A model generated the notes under the pieces. The model was not told the DNA's origin. It made no database searches and worked only from the letters and a program-made list of their open reading frames with translations. This document shows positions 19,245-28,247 of a DNA stretch of 64,000 nt, in pieces. The stretch spans positions 186,001 to 250,000 of the forward strand of contig NZ_AUGE01000005.1 in assembly GCF_000426865.1 (NCBI RefSeq). Reading direction: 5' to 3'. The position numbers and the translations under genes were made by a program. Every line of letters begins with the position of its first letter. The stretch's first letter is position 1. Source of the stretch: Citrifermentans bremense R1. GTDB lineage: Bacteria > Desulfobacterota > Desulfuromonadia > Geobacterales > Geobacteraceae.

Positions 19245-19922
19245 ATGGGCTTTTTCATTACATTTGAAGGTATAGAGGGGTGCGGCAAGACCACCCAGCT
19301 GAGGCTTTTGAAGGAGCGTCTGGAAGCTGCGGCCGAGAAGGTGACCGTGACCAGGGAGCCTGGAGGGTGCCCGGTCGCCGACCAGATGCGCGCCATCCTG
19401 CTGGATGCGAAAAACAGCGCCATCACCCCTTTGGCGGAACTCCTTTTGTACGCGGCGGCCCGGGCGCAGCACGTGCAGGAAGTCATAGTCCCCGCGCTTG
19501 AGCGTGGCGAGACGGTCCTTTGCGACCGCTTCACCGACGCGACCGTCGCCTACCAGGGGCACGGCAGGGGTCTCGACCTCACCGTCATCGAAGAACTCAA
19601 CACCCTTGCCACCGGCAGGGTGCAGCCGGCGCTCACCGTGCTCATCGACTGCCCGGTGGAAGTGGGACTTTCCCGCGCCCTGGCCCGGATCGAGGCGACC
19701 AGCGGGGCGAAGGAAGAACGTTTCGAGCGCGAATCCCTGCTCTTCCACCAAAAGGTACGCAACGGCTACCTGACGCTGGCGGCCGCCTTCCCGGAACGCT
19801 TCGTGGTTGTCGACGGCTCGGGAGACGTGCAGCAGACCGGGCTCCTCGTCGAAGAGGCCCTTCGCCAGAGGATGCAGAGCCTTGGAAAGGCCGGACTCGC
19901 AGCAGTCAAGGCAGGGTGCTAG
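19245..19922 (+). CDS. tmk: Thymidylate kinase
   Basis: The 225-residue protein starts with FITFEGIEGCGKTTQ (P-loop), followed by the TREPGG motif, CDRFTDATVAYQGHGRG near residues 94-110, and a C-terminal lid region with Arg residues. It phosphorylates dTMP to dTDP. It begins 35 bases after a strong promoter and ends one base before the holB start, which is the usual tmk-holB pairing. The C-terminal 20 residues are a little longer than in many orthologues. Confidence 0.96.
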   Translation: MGFFITFEGIEGCGKTTQLRLLKERLEAAAEKVTVTREPGGCPVADQMRAILLDAKNSAITPLAELLLYAAARAQHVQEVIVPALERGETVLCDRFTDATVAYQGHGRGLDLTVIEELNTLATGRVQPALTVLIDCPVEVGLSRALARIEATSGAKEERFERESLLFHQKVRNGYLTLAAAFPERFVVVDGSGDVQQTGLLVEEALRQRMQSLGKAGLAAVKAGC

Positions 19923-20885
19923 ATGCCTTTTTCCGAGGTACTCGGCCAGGACCTGGCCGTATCCGTGCTCAGACGCTCCATCGCCATGAACCGCGTTTCC
20001 CACACCTACCTCTTCTCCGGAATCGAGGGTTGCGGGAAGAAAAAGACGGCACTCGCCTTCGTGCAGGCTGTCTTCTGCGGCCGCGACGAGGCCTGCGGCG
20101 TCTGCTCCTCCTGCCGCAAGATCGCCTCGGGGCAGCACCCGGACCTGCACATCCTGGAGCCAGACGGCGCGTTCATCAAGATCGACCAGGTGCGGGAGCT
20201 GCAAAAGGAGCTATCCTACCGCCCCTTCGAGGCTCCCAAGAAGGCGTGCATCATCGACGGGGCCGACAAGTTCAACCTCGCCTCCGGCAACGCGCTCCTG
20301 AAGACGCTGGAGGAACCGCCTGGGAACGCCCTGATGATCCTGATCGCCACGGAACGCTCGACGGTGCTGCAGACCATACTGTCGCGCTGCCAGGCGCTCA
20401 CCTTTCAGCCGCTTCCGGCCGCGCTCATCGAGGAGCGGCTGGTGAGGGAGCAGTTCCCGGCGGAGGCGGCGCGGGTAGCCGCCACCCTTTGCGGGGGGAG
20501 TCTCAGAAGGGGAATCGAGATCGCCACCGACGGCGTGCTCGAAGGAAGGGTGAGGTTCCTGGAGCGGGTGCTCGCCCTGGAGCTTAAAGACATCGCCAAG
20601 CTTTTCGCCGCGGCCGAGGAGTTCGCCGCCGACAAGGAGGGGCTCCCTGGGCTCTTGGAGCTGCTGCTCTCGTTTTTGAGGGACGTGCTGATCTACCGCT
20701 CAACCCCGGAGGCCTTGGCCAACGCTGACCTTACGCAACTGGTGGAGCGGGAGGCGTCCCGCTGCCGCGAGGGACGGGTGATGGAGCTGATCGAGCAGTT
20801 GGCGACCATGCGCCGGATGCTCGCCCGCAACGTGAACGCGCGGCTCGCCCTGGAAGTTTTTTTCATGAAGCTTGCGACGCGCTAG
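19923..20885 (+). CDS. holB: DNA polymerase III subunit delta'
   Basis: The 320-residue protein has the clamp-loader AAA+ fold: GIEGCGKKKTALAF at the P-loop (residues about 32-45), a four-cysteine zinc knuckle CGRDEACGVCSSC, the SRC box in ILSRCQALTFQPL, and a helical collar domain to the C-terminus. The Ser/Thr usually following the P-loop Lys is replaced by Lys, in keeping with the weak or absent ATPase of delta' subunits. It directly abuts tmk. Confidence 0.93.
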   Translation: MPFSEVLGQDLAVSVLRRSIAMNRVSHTYLFSGIEGCGKKKTALAFVQAVFCGRDEACGVCSSCRKIASGQHPDLHILEPDGAFIKIDQVRELQKELSYRPFEAPKKACIIDGADKFNLASGNALLKTLEEPPGNALMILIATERSTVLQTILSRCQALTFQPLPAALIEERLVREQFPAEAARVAATLCGGSLRRGIEIATDGVLEGRVRFLERVLALELKDIAKLFAAAEEFAADKEGLPGLLELLLSFLRDVLIYRSTPEALANADLTQLVEREASRCREGRVMELIEQLATMRRMLARNVNARLALEVFFMKLATR

Positions 20886-21029
20886 GTCCGCGAGAGCTTC
20901 AACTCCAGGGCGGGATTAAGATAGCAGTAGAAGCGCCTGACGCCGGCTTGGCCGGCGGGCGGTGCAGCACCCAGACACAGCAAACGACAGGACGTCAGAC
21001 CACGGCCTGTTTCTCTTTTGGAGGATTTT

Positions 21030-21965
21030 TTGGCAAAGATCGCAAGGATACAATTCAACACCGCAGGCAAGCTCTACGACTTCACCCTCGGCAAGACCAC
21101 GGTCAAGCCGGGCGACCGGGTCATCGTCGAGACCGAGCGCGGCAAGAGCATAGGGCAGGTCGTGGCCGGCCCCATCGAAGTGGACGACGCGCTGGTCCCG
21201 GAAGGAATCAAGCCGGTTCAACGCCTGGCGGAGGCCAGTGACCTGGCGACGCTGGCATCCAACACGGCAAAAGAGAAAGAGGCGCACAAGTTCTGCCTGA
21301 CCCGGATCAAGGAGAGGGGCATGGACATGAAGCTGGTGCGGGTCGAGTACCTCTTCGACGGGAGCAAGGCGATCTTCTACTTCACGGCCGACGGCCGGGT
21401 CGATTTCCGCGAACTGGTCAAAGACCTGGCACATGCCTTCCACACCAGGATCGAGATGCGCCAGATAGGCGTCAGGGACGAGTCGAAGATGGTCGGCGGC
21501 ATCGGGATCTGCGGGCGCGAACTCTGCTGCTCCTCCTACCTGCGCGAGTTCGAACCGGTCTCGGTGAAGATGGCCAAGGAGCAGAACCTGGCGCTCAACC
21601 CGAGCAAGATCTCCGGGCAGTGCGGCAGGCTCCTTTGCTGCCTCTCCTACGAGTTCGATACCTACTGCAGCCTGAGAAAGGGGCTCCCCAAGTGCGGCAA
21701 AAGGGTCCAGTGCGGCTGCGTCGACGGCGAAGTGGTGAAGGTGAACGTGCTGCAGCAGACTGTGACCGTGAGAAACGCAGACGACACGATGGTCACGCTG
21801 AACGGCGACGAGATCAGCCCCGAGAACGTGAGCGACCGCGTCAAGAAACCGCAGGGCAAGGGAGAGCAGCAGGGCGACAAGGGCAAAGGCCCGCAGGGCG
21901 CCGGCAAGCAGCGCCGCAACAGGCCCCAGGACGTTAAGGAAAGAAAAAAGGAGAAACCACAATGA
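21030..21965 (+). CDS. ricT: PSP1-domain protein, RicT/YaaT family
   Basis: The best start is TTG at 21030, five bases after GGAGG; no ATG fits. The protein of about 311 residues has the PSP1 C-terminal domain with its cysteine-rich signature GICGRELCCSSYL ... CGRLLCCLSYEFDTYCS ... CGKRVQCGCVDG, residues 165-235, and a Lys/Gln/Gly/Pro-rich tail. In Bacillus the homologue works with RicA and RicF in an Fe-S-containing complex affecting RNA processing. Partners are not visible here. The stop overlaps metG (ATGA). Confidence 0.88.
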   Translation: MAKIARIQFNTAGKLYDFTLGKTTVKPGDRVIVETERGKSIGQVVAGPIEVDDALVPEGIKPVQRLAEASDLATLASNTAKEKEAHKFCLTRIKERGMDMKLVRVEYLFDGSKAIFYFTADGRVDFRELVKDLAHAFHTRIEMRQIGVRDESKMVGGIGICGRELCCSSYLREFEPVSVKMAKEQNLALNPSKISGQCGRLLCCLSYEFDTYCSLRKGLPKCGKRVQCGCVDGEVVKVNVLQQTVTVRNADDTMVTLNGDEISPENVSDRVKKPQGKGEQQGDKGKGPQGAGKQRRNRPQDVKERKKEKPQ

Positions 21966-23491
21966 AGCCCGCGTACTACGTCACCACCCCCATCTACTAC
22001 GTAAACGACGTCCCGCACATAGGCCACGCCTACACCACGCTTGCTGCGGACGTACTGGCGCGCTACAAGCGGCTCAAGGGCTTCGACGTCTTCTTCCTGA
22101 CCGGCACCGACGAGCACGGGCAGAAGGTGGAGAAGGCTGCCATCGCCGCCGGCGAGACCCCGCTGGAACTGGCCGACCGCGTCATGAAGCGTTTCCAGTC
22201 GCTTTGGGAGAAGCTGGAGATCTCCAACACCGACTTCATCAGGACCACCCAGGAGCGCCACAAGAAAGGCGTTTCGGTGCTCTTCGAGAGGGTGATGGAG
22301 AAAGGGGACATCTACCTCGGGGAGTACGAGGACTGGTACTGCACCCCGTGCGAGACCTTCTGGACCGAGACGCAGTTGATCGACTACAAGTGCCCTGACT
22401 GCAACAGGCCTACCGAGAAGCTGAAGGAGGAATCATACTTCTTCAGGATGAGCAAGTACCAGGACCAGCTTCTGGCCCACATAGAGGCGAACCCGGACTT
22501 CATCCAGCCCAAGAGCCGCAGAAACGAGATCATCTCCTTCGTCAAGGAAGGGCTTCGCGACCTCTCCGTCTCCCGCACCACCTTCCAGTGGGGGATCCCG
22601 GTCCCCGGCAACGACAAGCACGTGGTCTACGTCTGGTTCGATGCGCTGACGAACTACATCACCGCGCTCGGCTACCCCGACGAGCAAGGGAACTTCGGCA
22701 AGTACTGGCCCTGCGACGTGCACCTGATCGGCAAGGACATCCTGCGCTTCCACACCGTCTACTGGCCCACCTTCCTGATGGCGGCCGGGCTCCCAATCCC
22801 CAAGAAGGTGTTCGCCCACGGTTGGTGGACCGTCGAGGGGCAGAAGATGAGCAAGAGCCTGCAGAACGTGGTGGAGCCCAACATGCTGGTCGACAAGTAC
22901 GGGGTGGACGCGGTGCGCTACTTCCTGCTTCGCGAAGTCCCCTTCGGCCTGGACGGCGACTTCTCGCACCAGGCGCTGGTGCACAGGATCAACTCCGATC
23001 TCGCCAACGACCTCGGTAACCTCCTGAACCGTTCCACCGCGATGCTGGGGAAATACTTCGGAGGCGTTTTGCAGGCCCCCGGCGAAGAGACCGAGCTGGA
23101 CGCGGCCTACCGCGAGAAAACCGTGGCCATGATCGGCCAGGTGGACGGATTCATCGAGGACCTAGCCTTCAGCCGCGCGCTGCAGGCGATCTGGGAGGTC
23201 ATCTCCGCCGGCAACAAGTACATCGACGAGACCGCCCCCTGGACCCTCGCCAAGGACCCGGAAAAAAGGGAGCGTCTGGCGACCGTCATGTACTACATGC
23301 TGGAGTCGCAAAGGGTGGTCTACTCGCTCCTCTGCGCCTTCATGCCCAAGACCTCCGAGAAGGGTCTTTGCTGCCTGGGTTGGGCGCAGGCGCCCGACGC
23401 CGGCGATCTCGCCTGGGGTGGGCTCAAGCCCGGCACCCCCATCGCCAAGGCCGAGGCGCTCTTCCCGAGGATCGAGGAAAAAGCGGAGTAA
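21962..23491 (+). CDS. metG: Methionyl-tRNA synthetase, short form
   Basis: The 509-residue class I synthetase shows PIYYVNDVPHIGHAYTT (HIGH motif), a four-cysteine zinc knuckle (CTPCETF ... CPDCNRP, residues about 127-146) and KMSKSLQNVVEPN (KMSKS loop). It lacks the C-terminal tRNA-binding domain found in longer forms. It charges tRNA-Met. It overlaps ricT by four bases, ends the tmk operon and is followed by the terminator at 23558-23597. Confidence 0.95.
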   Translation: MKPAYYVTTPIYYVNDVPHIGHAYTTLAADVLARYKRLKGFDVFFLTGTDEHGQKVEKAAIAAGETPLELADRVMKRFQSLWEKLEISNTDFIRTTQERHKKGVSVLFERVMEKGDIYLGEYEDWYCTPCETFWTETQLIDYKCPDCNRPTEKLKEESYFFRMSKYQDQLLAHIEANPDFIQPKSRRNEIISFVKEGLRDLSVSRTTFQWGIPVPGNDKHVVYVWFDALTNYITALGYPDEQGNFGKYWPCDVHLIGKDILRFHTVYWPTFLMAAGLPIPKKVFAHGWWTVEGQKMSKSLQNVVEPNMLVDKYGVDAVRYFLLREVPFGLDGDFSHQALVHRINSDLANDLGNLLNRSTAMLGKYFGGVLQAPGEETELDAAYREKTVAMIGQVDGFIEDLAFSRALQAIWEVISAGNKYIDETAPWTLAKDPEKRERLATVMYYMLESQRVVYSLLCAFMPKTSEKGLCCLGWAQAPDAGDLAWGGLKPGTPIAKAEALFPRIEEKAE

Positions 23492-23500
23492 GACCTAAAG

Positions 23501-23542
23501 CAATTGACAATTGACAATTGACAATTGACAATTGACAATTGA
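23501..23542. repeat. Heptamer tandem repeat CAATTGA x6
   Basis: Six perfect copies of CAATTGA run head to tail, ten bases after the metG stop, and end in a degenerate copy (CAATCAC). The reverse-complement array starts at 23653. Confidence 0.95.
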
Positions 23543-23557
23543 CAATCACAAAAACAA

Positions 23558-23597
23558 AGGCGCTTGACTCAGTTATCTGTCAAGCGCCTCTTTTTTT
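23558..23597 (+). terminator. Rho-independent terminator of metG
   Basis: The 11-bp stem AGGCGCTTGAC / GTCAAGCGCCT with a 10-base loop is followed by CTTTTTTTT. It lies between the two inverted heptamer arrays. Confidence 0.9.
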
Positions 23598-23652
23598 GCC
23601 AACTAGTTTATGCCGTCAAAACGTTGATCAGTCAACGTCCCGGTTTTCGTTG

Positions 23653-23707
23653 TCAATTGTCAATTGTCAATTGGTTCTGCGCGTCAATTGGTTCTGCGCG
23701 TCAATTG
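23653..23707. repeat. Inverted heptamer array TCAATTG plus 17-bp duplication
   Basis: Three contiguous TCAATTG units (23653-23673) are followed by GTTCTGCGCG and two further TCAATTG units spaced 17 bases apart, so TCAATTGGTTCTGCGCG is itself a direct repeat. The last unit supplies the TGA stop of the minus-strand DUF218 gene. Confidence 0.92.
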
Positions 23708-24288
23708 GTTATTATAGGTCTCAGCTCGCCCGGCGCGAACAGGAAGAAGACCCGCAGGATGCAGTACTTGTAGAATTCGGAGAAGAGCAGCTTGAAGCTC
23801 CCCTTGTGGTTCCACCACTCCTCCTTAAGATTGCTGGAATCTACCGGATGGGGATAGATGGCGATGTCCTTGGGGAACGCGTTCCGGAACAGGATGGTGG
23901 AGCGCTTCATGTGGTAGCGCGAGGTGATCAGCTTGATGGAGCTCACCTTGTGCTTCATGATCATGTCCCGGGCATAGATGGCGTTCTCCAAGGTGTTCCT
24001 CGACGTCTTCTCCAGATAGACGTTCTCAGCGCCTGCCCCCTGGTAAAGCTCGTGCTTTTTCACCAGAGGATCGACCCCGATGAGAAAGAGGAGCTTTCCC
24101 TGGCCGGCCCGGTACAGCTTCACACCCTCCTCGACCCGCCCCCGGCCGCCGGTCAAGACCACGATGGCGTCGGCGTGCACGTCGCGCTGAGACAGTGAAA
24201 AGGTCTTATAGACGAAGTCCACGAACAAAACACTCAGGACGATCAGTATCAACACCATGAGCGAAAACAGTCCCTTCAATAAAGCCAT
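23701..24288 (-). CDS. YdcF/SanA-like DUF218 membrane protein
   Basis: The 195-residue protein has one N-terminal membrane helix (GLFSLMVLILIVLSVLFVDF) and a DUF218 domain with the family marks ADAIVVLTGGRGRVEEGVKLY, NVYLEKTSRNTLENA and LITSRYHMKRS. DUF218 proteins are cell-envelope associated and largely uncharacterised. The last residues (PIITN, stop) are encoded inside the CAATTGA repeat array, so the present C-terminus seems to be set by the repeat. It is divergent from rpmB. Confidence 0.82.
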   Translation of the reverse strand: MALLKGLFSLMVLILIVLSVLFVDFVYKTFSLSQRDVHADAIVVLTGGRGRVEEGVKLYRAGQGKLLFLIGVDPLVKKHELYQGAGAENVYLEKTSRNTLENAIYARDMIMKHKVSSIKLITSRYHMKRSTILFRNAFPKDIAIYPHPVDSSNLKEEWWNHKGSFKLLFSEFYKYCILRVFFLFAPGELRPIITN

Positions 24289-24329
24289 GATTTAGCACCC
24301 GAAAAAAAGCATCGTTCGCCACTTTTTGC

Positions 24330-24358
24330 TTGCATCGAAAGTGCGACTCTGCTATTAA
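24330..24358 (+). promoter_or_regulatory. Candidate sigma-70 promoter of rpmB
   Basis: TTGCAT and TATTAA are separated by 17 bases, 36 bases before the rpmB start. Confidence 0.55.
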
Positions 24359-24393
24359 TTACGACTTCAGTAACCACCGGAGGGTAGAAAGAA

Positions 24394-24585
24394 ATGTCCA
24401 GAATATGCGAGATTTGCGGTAAAGGCCCTAGCTTCGGGAATAATGTCAGCCACGCTAACAACAAAACCAGCAAAATCTGGCGCCCGAACCTGCAGAAGAT
24501 CAAGGCCGTTAAAAACGGTACCGTCAGGAGCATCAAGGTCTGCACCCGCTGCATCCGCTCCGGTCACGTCACCAAGGCCCTCTAG
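24394..24585 (+). CDS. rpmB: 50S ribosomal protein L28
   Basis: The 63-residue protein shows the L28 pattern [20 protein letters not shown], then [14 protein letters not shown], and a second Cys pair CTRCIRSG. This is the zinc-binding C+ form with two CxxC pairs. It is a structural protein of the large subunit. A monocistronic unit is likely, with its own promoter and the terminator at 24607-24644. Confidence 0.95.
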   Translation: MSRICEICGKGPSFGNNVSHANNKTSKIWRPNLQKIKAVKNGTVRSIKVCTRCIRSGHVTKAL

Positions 24586-24606
24586 TAGATCTTCCGCAAA
24601 GCAATT

Positions 24607-24644
24607 AAAGCCGCGGCGCAGCATGCGTCCGCGGCTTTATTTTT
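24607..24644 (+). terminator. Rho-independent terminator of rpmB
   Basis: The perfect 10-bp stem AAAGCCGCGG / CCGCGGCTTT with a 12-base loop is followed by ATTTTT, 20 bases after the rpmB stop. Confidence 0.88.
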
Positions 24645-24659
24645 GCCCGCAGAATACAT

Positions 24660-25043
24660 CTAGCCGCAGAGGGCGGTCACCTCGATCTCGACCAGCGCGC
24701 CGCGCGGCAGCCCCTTCACCTCGACGGTGACCCGTGCCGGAGCCTCGGCCTCGAAGAAACGGCCGTAGATCCCGTTGACGGTGGCGAAGTCGGCCATGTC
24801 AGCGAGGTAGATCACGGTCTTCACCACGTCCCCAAAGCCTACGCCTGCCGCCTGCAATAGCGCGCCGATGTTCTTCATCACCTGCTCGGTCTCGGCGACG
24901 ACGCCCCCCTTGACTATCTCCCCCGACACCGGGTCGAGCGCGATGGCGCCGGAAAGAAAGAGAAACCCTCCCGCCTTCACCCCCTGGGAATACGGGCCGA
25001 TCGCCTTGGGCGCCTGGTCCGTTACGATGATCTCCTTTTTCAT
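24660..25043 (-). CDS. ridA: RidA family reactive imine/enamine deaminase
   Basis: The 127-residue protein has the RidA/YjgF fold with AIGPYSQGVKAGGFLFLSG, AGVGFGDVVKTVIYLADM and the C-terminal LPRGALVEIEVTAL. The Arg expected near residue 105 is present in APARVTVEVKGLP. It hydrolyses 2-aminoacrylate-type intermediates from PLP enzymes. It lies 32 bases after rel, as in many genomes, and ends the galE-to-ridA gene string. Confidence 0.93.
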   Translation of the reverse strand: MKKEIIVTDQAPKAIGPYSQGVKAGGFLFLSGAIALDPVSGEIVKGGVVAETEQVMKNIGALLQAAGVGFGDVVKTVIYLADMADFATVNGIYGRFFEAEAPARVTVEVKGLPRGALVEIEVTALCG

Positions 25044-25074
25044 GCTTTCCCCCTTGCTACCTTGAATGTTGTTC

Positions 25075-27225
25075 CTAGCTTCTCAGCCTTTCCACCTTGA
25101 TGACACCCTTCACCTTCATGATGGCGGCGAACACCTTCTTCAGGTGGTCGAGGTCGGTTACGTCCACCTCGAAGAGGTTCTCGCCCCGCTTGTCGAGGGT
25201 GCTCTGGATGGAGGCGCTGGAGATGTTGGCCTCGCAGTTGGTAATGGCGGTGGCTATGTTCGCCAGGATCCCCTTTTCGTCGTTGCAGACGACGCGGATC
25301 TTGACCGGAAGCGCGCTCTTTCTCCCCTTATTCCAGGCCACCTCGATGCGGCGCTCGGGCTCCAGCGCCATGGCGAAGGGGCAGTCCGCAGTGTGGATGG
25401 TGACCCCTCGCCCGCGGGTGATGAAGCCGGTGATCTCGTCGCCGGGAAGAGGGTTGCAGCACTTGCCGAAGCGCACCAGCACGTCCTCGACGCCGCTGAT
25501 CTCGATCGCCGAGGAGGATTTCCCCTTCAGCTTCTCGATCACCTTACCGATGCGCGTTTCCTTCTGCTCCTTCGCGGCATCGAGCTTGTCGGCAGGGATC
25601 AGCTTGGAAAGGATCTGGTTCACGGAGAGCTTGCCGTAGCCCACCGACGCCATCAGGTCGTCCTCTGCCACGAAGCCGAACTCCTGGGCCACCTTCTTCA
25701 ACTCGCCGGTCTTTTGCAGCTTCCCGAAGTTGAGCGAGAAGCGGCGGAACTCCTTCTCGCAGATCTCGCGACCCAGCGTGATGCTCCGCATCCGCTCCTC
25801 GGTCTTCACCCAGGCCCTGATCTTGTTGCGCGCGCGCGAGCTCTTGACTATCTTCAGCCAGTCCTTGGAGGGGGTGTGGTGCGGCGAGGTGATCACCTCG
25901 ACGATGTCGCCCGTCTTCAGCTCGTACTTGAGCGGGACCAGCTTGCCGTTCACCTTGGCGCCGACGCAGCGGTGCCCCACGTCGGTGTGGACCGAATAGG
26001 CGAAGTCGATGGGGGTCGACCCCTTGGGGAACCCCTTCACGTCCCCTTTCGGGGTGAAGATGAAGACGTCCTCGGGGAAGAGCTCGACCTTGACGGTGTC
26101 CATGAACTCCTTGGAGTCGTCGAGTTCCTGCTGCCATTCGAGGAGCTGCCTGATCCAGGTGAAGCGTTTGACGTCCTTGTCGTCGTACCCCTTCCCTTCC
26201 TTGTACTTCCAGTGCGCCGCGATCCCCGACTCCGCCACGCGGTGCATCTCCACGGTGCGGATCTGCACCTCCATGCGTTCGCCGTAGGGGCCGATGACCG
26301 TCGTGTGCAGCGACTGGTACATGTTCCCCTTGGGCATGGCGATGTAGTCCTTGAAGCGTCCCGGGATCGGCTTCCAGGTGGAATGGATGATCCCCAGCAC
26401 CTCGTAGCACTCGCGGATGTCCTCCACCGAGACGCGGATGGCGATCAGGTCGTAGATCTCGTCGATGTCGACGTTGCGGCTTTGCATCTTGCGGTAGATG
26501 GAGTAGAGGTGCTTGGAGCGCCCGGAGACGTCCCCCTTGATGCCGTGCTCCTCCAACTGTTTCTTGATGATCTCCTTCACCGTCGCGACGTAGGACTCTC
26601 GCTCCTGCTTCTTCTTCGCCACCTTGCCGGCCAAGTCGTAGTAGAGCTGGGGCTCCAGGTAGCGGAAGGAAAGGTCCTCCAGCTCCCCCTTGACCCAGGA
26701 GATCCCGAGCCGGTTGGCGATGGGGGCGTAGATGTCGAGGGTTTCCTTGGCGATGGTGCGCTGCTTGGGCTCGGGCTGGTACTGCAGGGTGCGCATGTTG
26801 TGCAGACGGTCGGCGAGCTTCACCAGGATGACCCTGATGTCGGTAGCCATGGCGAGGAGCATCTTGCGGAAGTTCTCCGCCTGGCTCTCCTCCTTGGTCT
26901 TGAAGTGGATCTTGCCGATCTTGGTGACGCCGTCGACGAGCCTCGCCACCTCGGCGCCGAAAAGCGACTCCAGCTCCTCGTGCGTGGTCAGGGTGTCCTC
27001 GACCGTGTCGTGCAAGAGCCCGGTGACCACCGCCGGGAGGTCCAGGCGCAGGTCCGCCAGTATCCCGGCCACCTCCATGGGGTGGATCAGGTACGGCTCT
27101 CCCGAGAGCCGGGTCTGCCCCTGGTGCACCTTGGCACAGAAGACGTAGGCCTTGCGGAGCAGGTCGAGGTCGCAACCGGGATTGTAGGAGGCGACCTTTT
27201 CAAGTATGTCGTTGAGTCTTATCAT
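25075..27225 (-). CDS. rel: Bifunctional (p)ppGpp synthetase/hydrolase
   Basis: The 716-residue Rel/Spo protein has an HD hydrolase domain with His48 and HDTVED at 72-77 intact. The synthetase domain has GRFKDYIAMPKGNMYQSLHT, where RFKD is the charge pattern of bifunctional Rel rather than the EFDD of RelA. A TGS domain (FTPKGDVKGFPKGSTPIDFA), a zinc-finger-like region with CCNPLPGDEI, and a C-terminal ACT domain follow. It makes and degrades the stringent alarmone. It follows rpoZ, separated by a hairpin terminator. Confidence 0.94.
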   Translation of the reverse strand: MIRLNDILEKVASYNPGCDLDLLRKAYVFCAKVHQGQTRLSGEPYLIHPMEVAGILADLRLDLPAVVTGLLHDTVEDTLTTHEELESLFGAEVARLVDGVTKIGKIHFKTKEESQAENFRKMLLAMATDIRVILVKLADRLHNMRTLQYQPEPKQRTIAKETLDIYAPIANRLGISWVKGELEDLSFRYLEPQLYYDLAGKVAKKKQERESYVATVKEIIKKQLEEHGIKGDVSGRSKHLYSIYRKMQSRNVDIDEIYDLIAIRVSVEDIRECYEVLGIIHSTWKPIPGRFKDYIAMPKGNMYQSLHTTVIGPYGERMEVQIRTVEMHRVAESGIAAHWKYKEGKGYDDKDVKRFTWIRQLLEWQQELDDSKEFMDTVKVELFPEDVFIFTPKGDVKGFPKGSTPIDFAYSVHTDVGHRCVGAKVNGKLVPLKYELKTGDIVEVITSPHHTPSKDWLKIVKSSRARNKIRAWVKTEERMRSITLGREICEKEFRRFSLNFGKLQKTGELKKVAQEFGFVAEDDLMASVGYGKLSVNQILSKLIPADKLDAAKEQKETRIGKVIEKLKGKSSSAIEISGVEDVLVRFGKCCNPLPGDEITGFITRGRGVTIHTADCPFAMALEPERRIEVAWNKGRKSALPVKIRVVCNDEKGILANIATAITNCEANISSASIQSTLDKRGENLFEVDVTDLDHLKKVFAAIMKVKGVIKVERLRS

Positions 27226-27309
27226 CGCGCCTGTCTTTGCTGAAAAAGAAGGGGCTAGCGGCAGCAGGGCCCGATTCCCCTTTAGCCGTTAGCCCCCAGC
27301 TCGTGAAAA

Positions 27310-27337
27310 AAAGGGAGACCGCGCAGCGAGTCCCCCT
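27310..27337 (-). terminator. Probable terminator between rpoZ and rel
   Basis: On the minus strand GGGGGAC pairs with GTCTCCC (one G-U pair) around a G/C-rich loop, and TTTTTTT follows. A second hairpin (GGGGCTA...TAGCCCC then TTCTTTTT, 27247-27295) lies just beyond it. The pair may attenuate transcription into rel. Confidence 0.65.
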
Positions 27338-27346
27338 TCCTGTCTT

Positions 27347-27553
27347 TTAACGACCTTTCTTGCCTATTTCACAGCCGATTTTGCCGGCGGCGATCTCCCT
27401 CAGGGAGACGACCACGTTCTTGTTGGCGCCCCTGTTGTCGATGAGCGGCCTTGCCCCTTTGAAAAGCTGCTTCACCCTCTTGGAGGCGAGCATGACGAGA
27501 AGGAAGCGGTTGTCCACCTTCTCGAGACAATCTTCTACGGTTACCCTTGCCAT
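27347..27553 (-). CDS. rpoZ: RNA polymerase omega subunit
   Basis: The 68-residue protein matches the omega family: [28 protein letters not shown] and [16 protein letters not shown]. It helps assemble RNA polymerase. It sits 28 bases after gmk in the conserved yicC-gmk-rpoZ order and upstream of rel, the usual pairing of omega with stringent control. Confidence 0.95.
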   Translation of the reverse strand: MARVTVEDCLEKVDNRFLLVMLASKRVKQLFKGARPLIDNRGANKNVVVSLREIAAGKIGCEIGKKGR

Positions 27554-27581
27554 AATTTGAATCCCCTTTGTGGTTTAACTG

Positions 27582-28190
27582 TTAGATCTCGAAGGTCGCG
27601 GAAAGACCCTGGATGAGTCGGGTGGTTCTGCAGCGCTCGGCTATAAGCACGCTCTTCAGCTGCTCGACGGCCTCGCGGAACCGGTCGTTGACGATGATGT
27701 AGTCGTACCAGCGCGCTTCCTTGATCTCGCCGGCCGCGTTGTTGATGCGGCGCTCGATCACCTCCGGGGAGTCGGAGGAGCGGTGGTCGAGGCGGCGGCG
27801 CAGCTCCTCGATGTTCGGGGGGAGCACGAAGATGTAGACGCCCCCTTCGAAGCGTCCCTTGAGCTGCCGCGCACCCTGGCAGTCGATATCAAGGATCAGG
27901 TCGATCCCGTCGGTGCGGGATTCCTTCAAGGTGGCAAGCGAGGTGCCGTACAGGTTGCCGTGAACCTCGGCCCACTCCGCGAACTCGCCCGCCTCGACCA
28001 TGCGGTTGAATTCTTCCTTGCCCACAAAAAAATAATCACGCCCGTGCACCTCTCCGGTACGGGGAGGGCGCGTCGTGTGGCTGACAGAATGCCGTAGGTT
28101 CGGGAAAATGTCAATTATTTCCTTGCAGAGCGAGGTCTTGCCCGCCCCCGAGGGTGCCGATATCACATACAGTACGCCTTCTCGTTTCAT
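27582..28190 (-). CDS. gmk: Guanylate kinase
   Basis: The 202-residue enzyme starts with GVLYVISAPSGAGKTSL (P-loop), followed by SVSHTTRPPRTGEVHGRDYFF, the GMP-binding region with conserved Arg and Tyr, and ILDIDCQGARQLK near residue 100. It makes GDP from GMP. It is 57 bases downstream of yicC and upstream of rpoZ. Confidence 0.95.
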   Translation of the reverse strand: MKREGVLYVISAPSGAGKTSLCKEIIDIFPNLRHSVSHTTRPPRTGEVHGRDYFFVGKEEFNRMVEAGEFAEWAEVHGNLYGTSLATLKESRTDGIDLILDIDCQGARQLKGRFEGGVYIFVLPPNIEELRRRLDHRSSDSPEVIERRINNAAGEIKEARWYDYIIVNDRFREAVEQLKSVLIAERCRTTRLIQGLSATFEI

Positions 28191-28247
28191 GGTTCTCCAT
28201 CCGTTATGCGTTATGCCCGCCGGGCGTTCCCGGCAAGGCCCAAGCCG

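Noticed and set aside
19083-20204. 373-codon minus-strand reading frame
   Set aside because: It is antisense to tmk and holB, both of which are clear by motif.
23501-23707. CRISPR or attachment site
   Set aside because: Seven-base contiguous repeats have no spacers; nothing resembles a phage integrase nearby.
25066-27243. 725-codon plus-strand reading frame
   Set aside because: It is antisense to rel across its whole length, shows no domain, and follows the codon-position bias of the GC-rich gene on the other strand.
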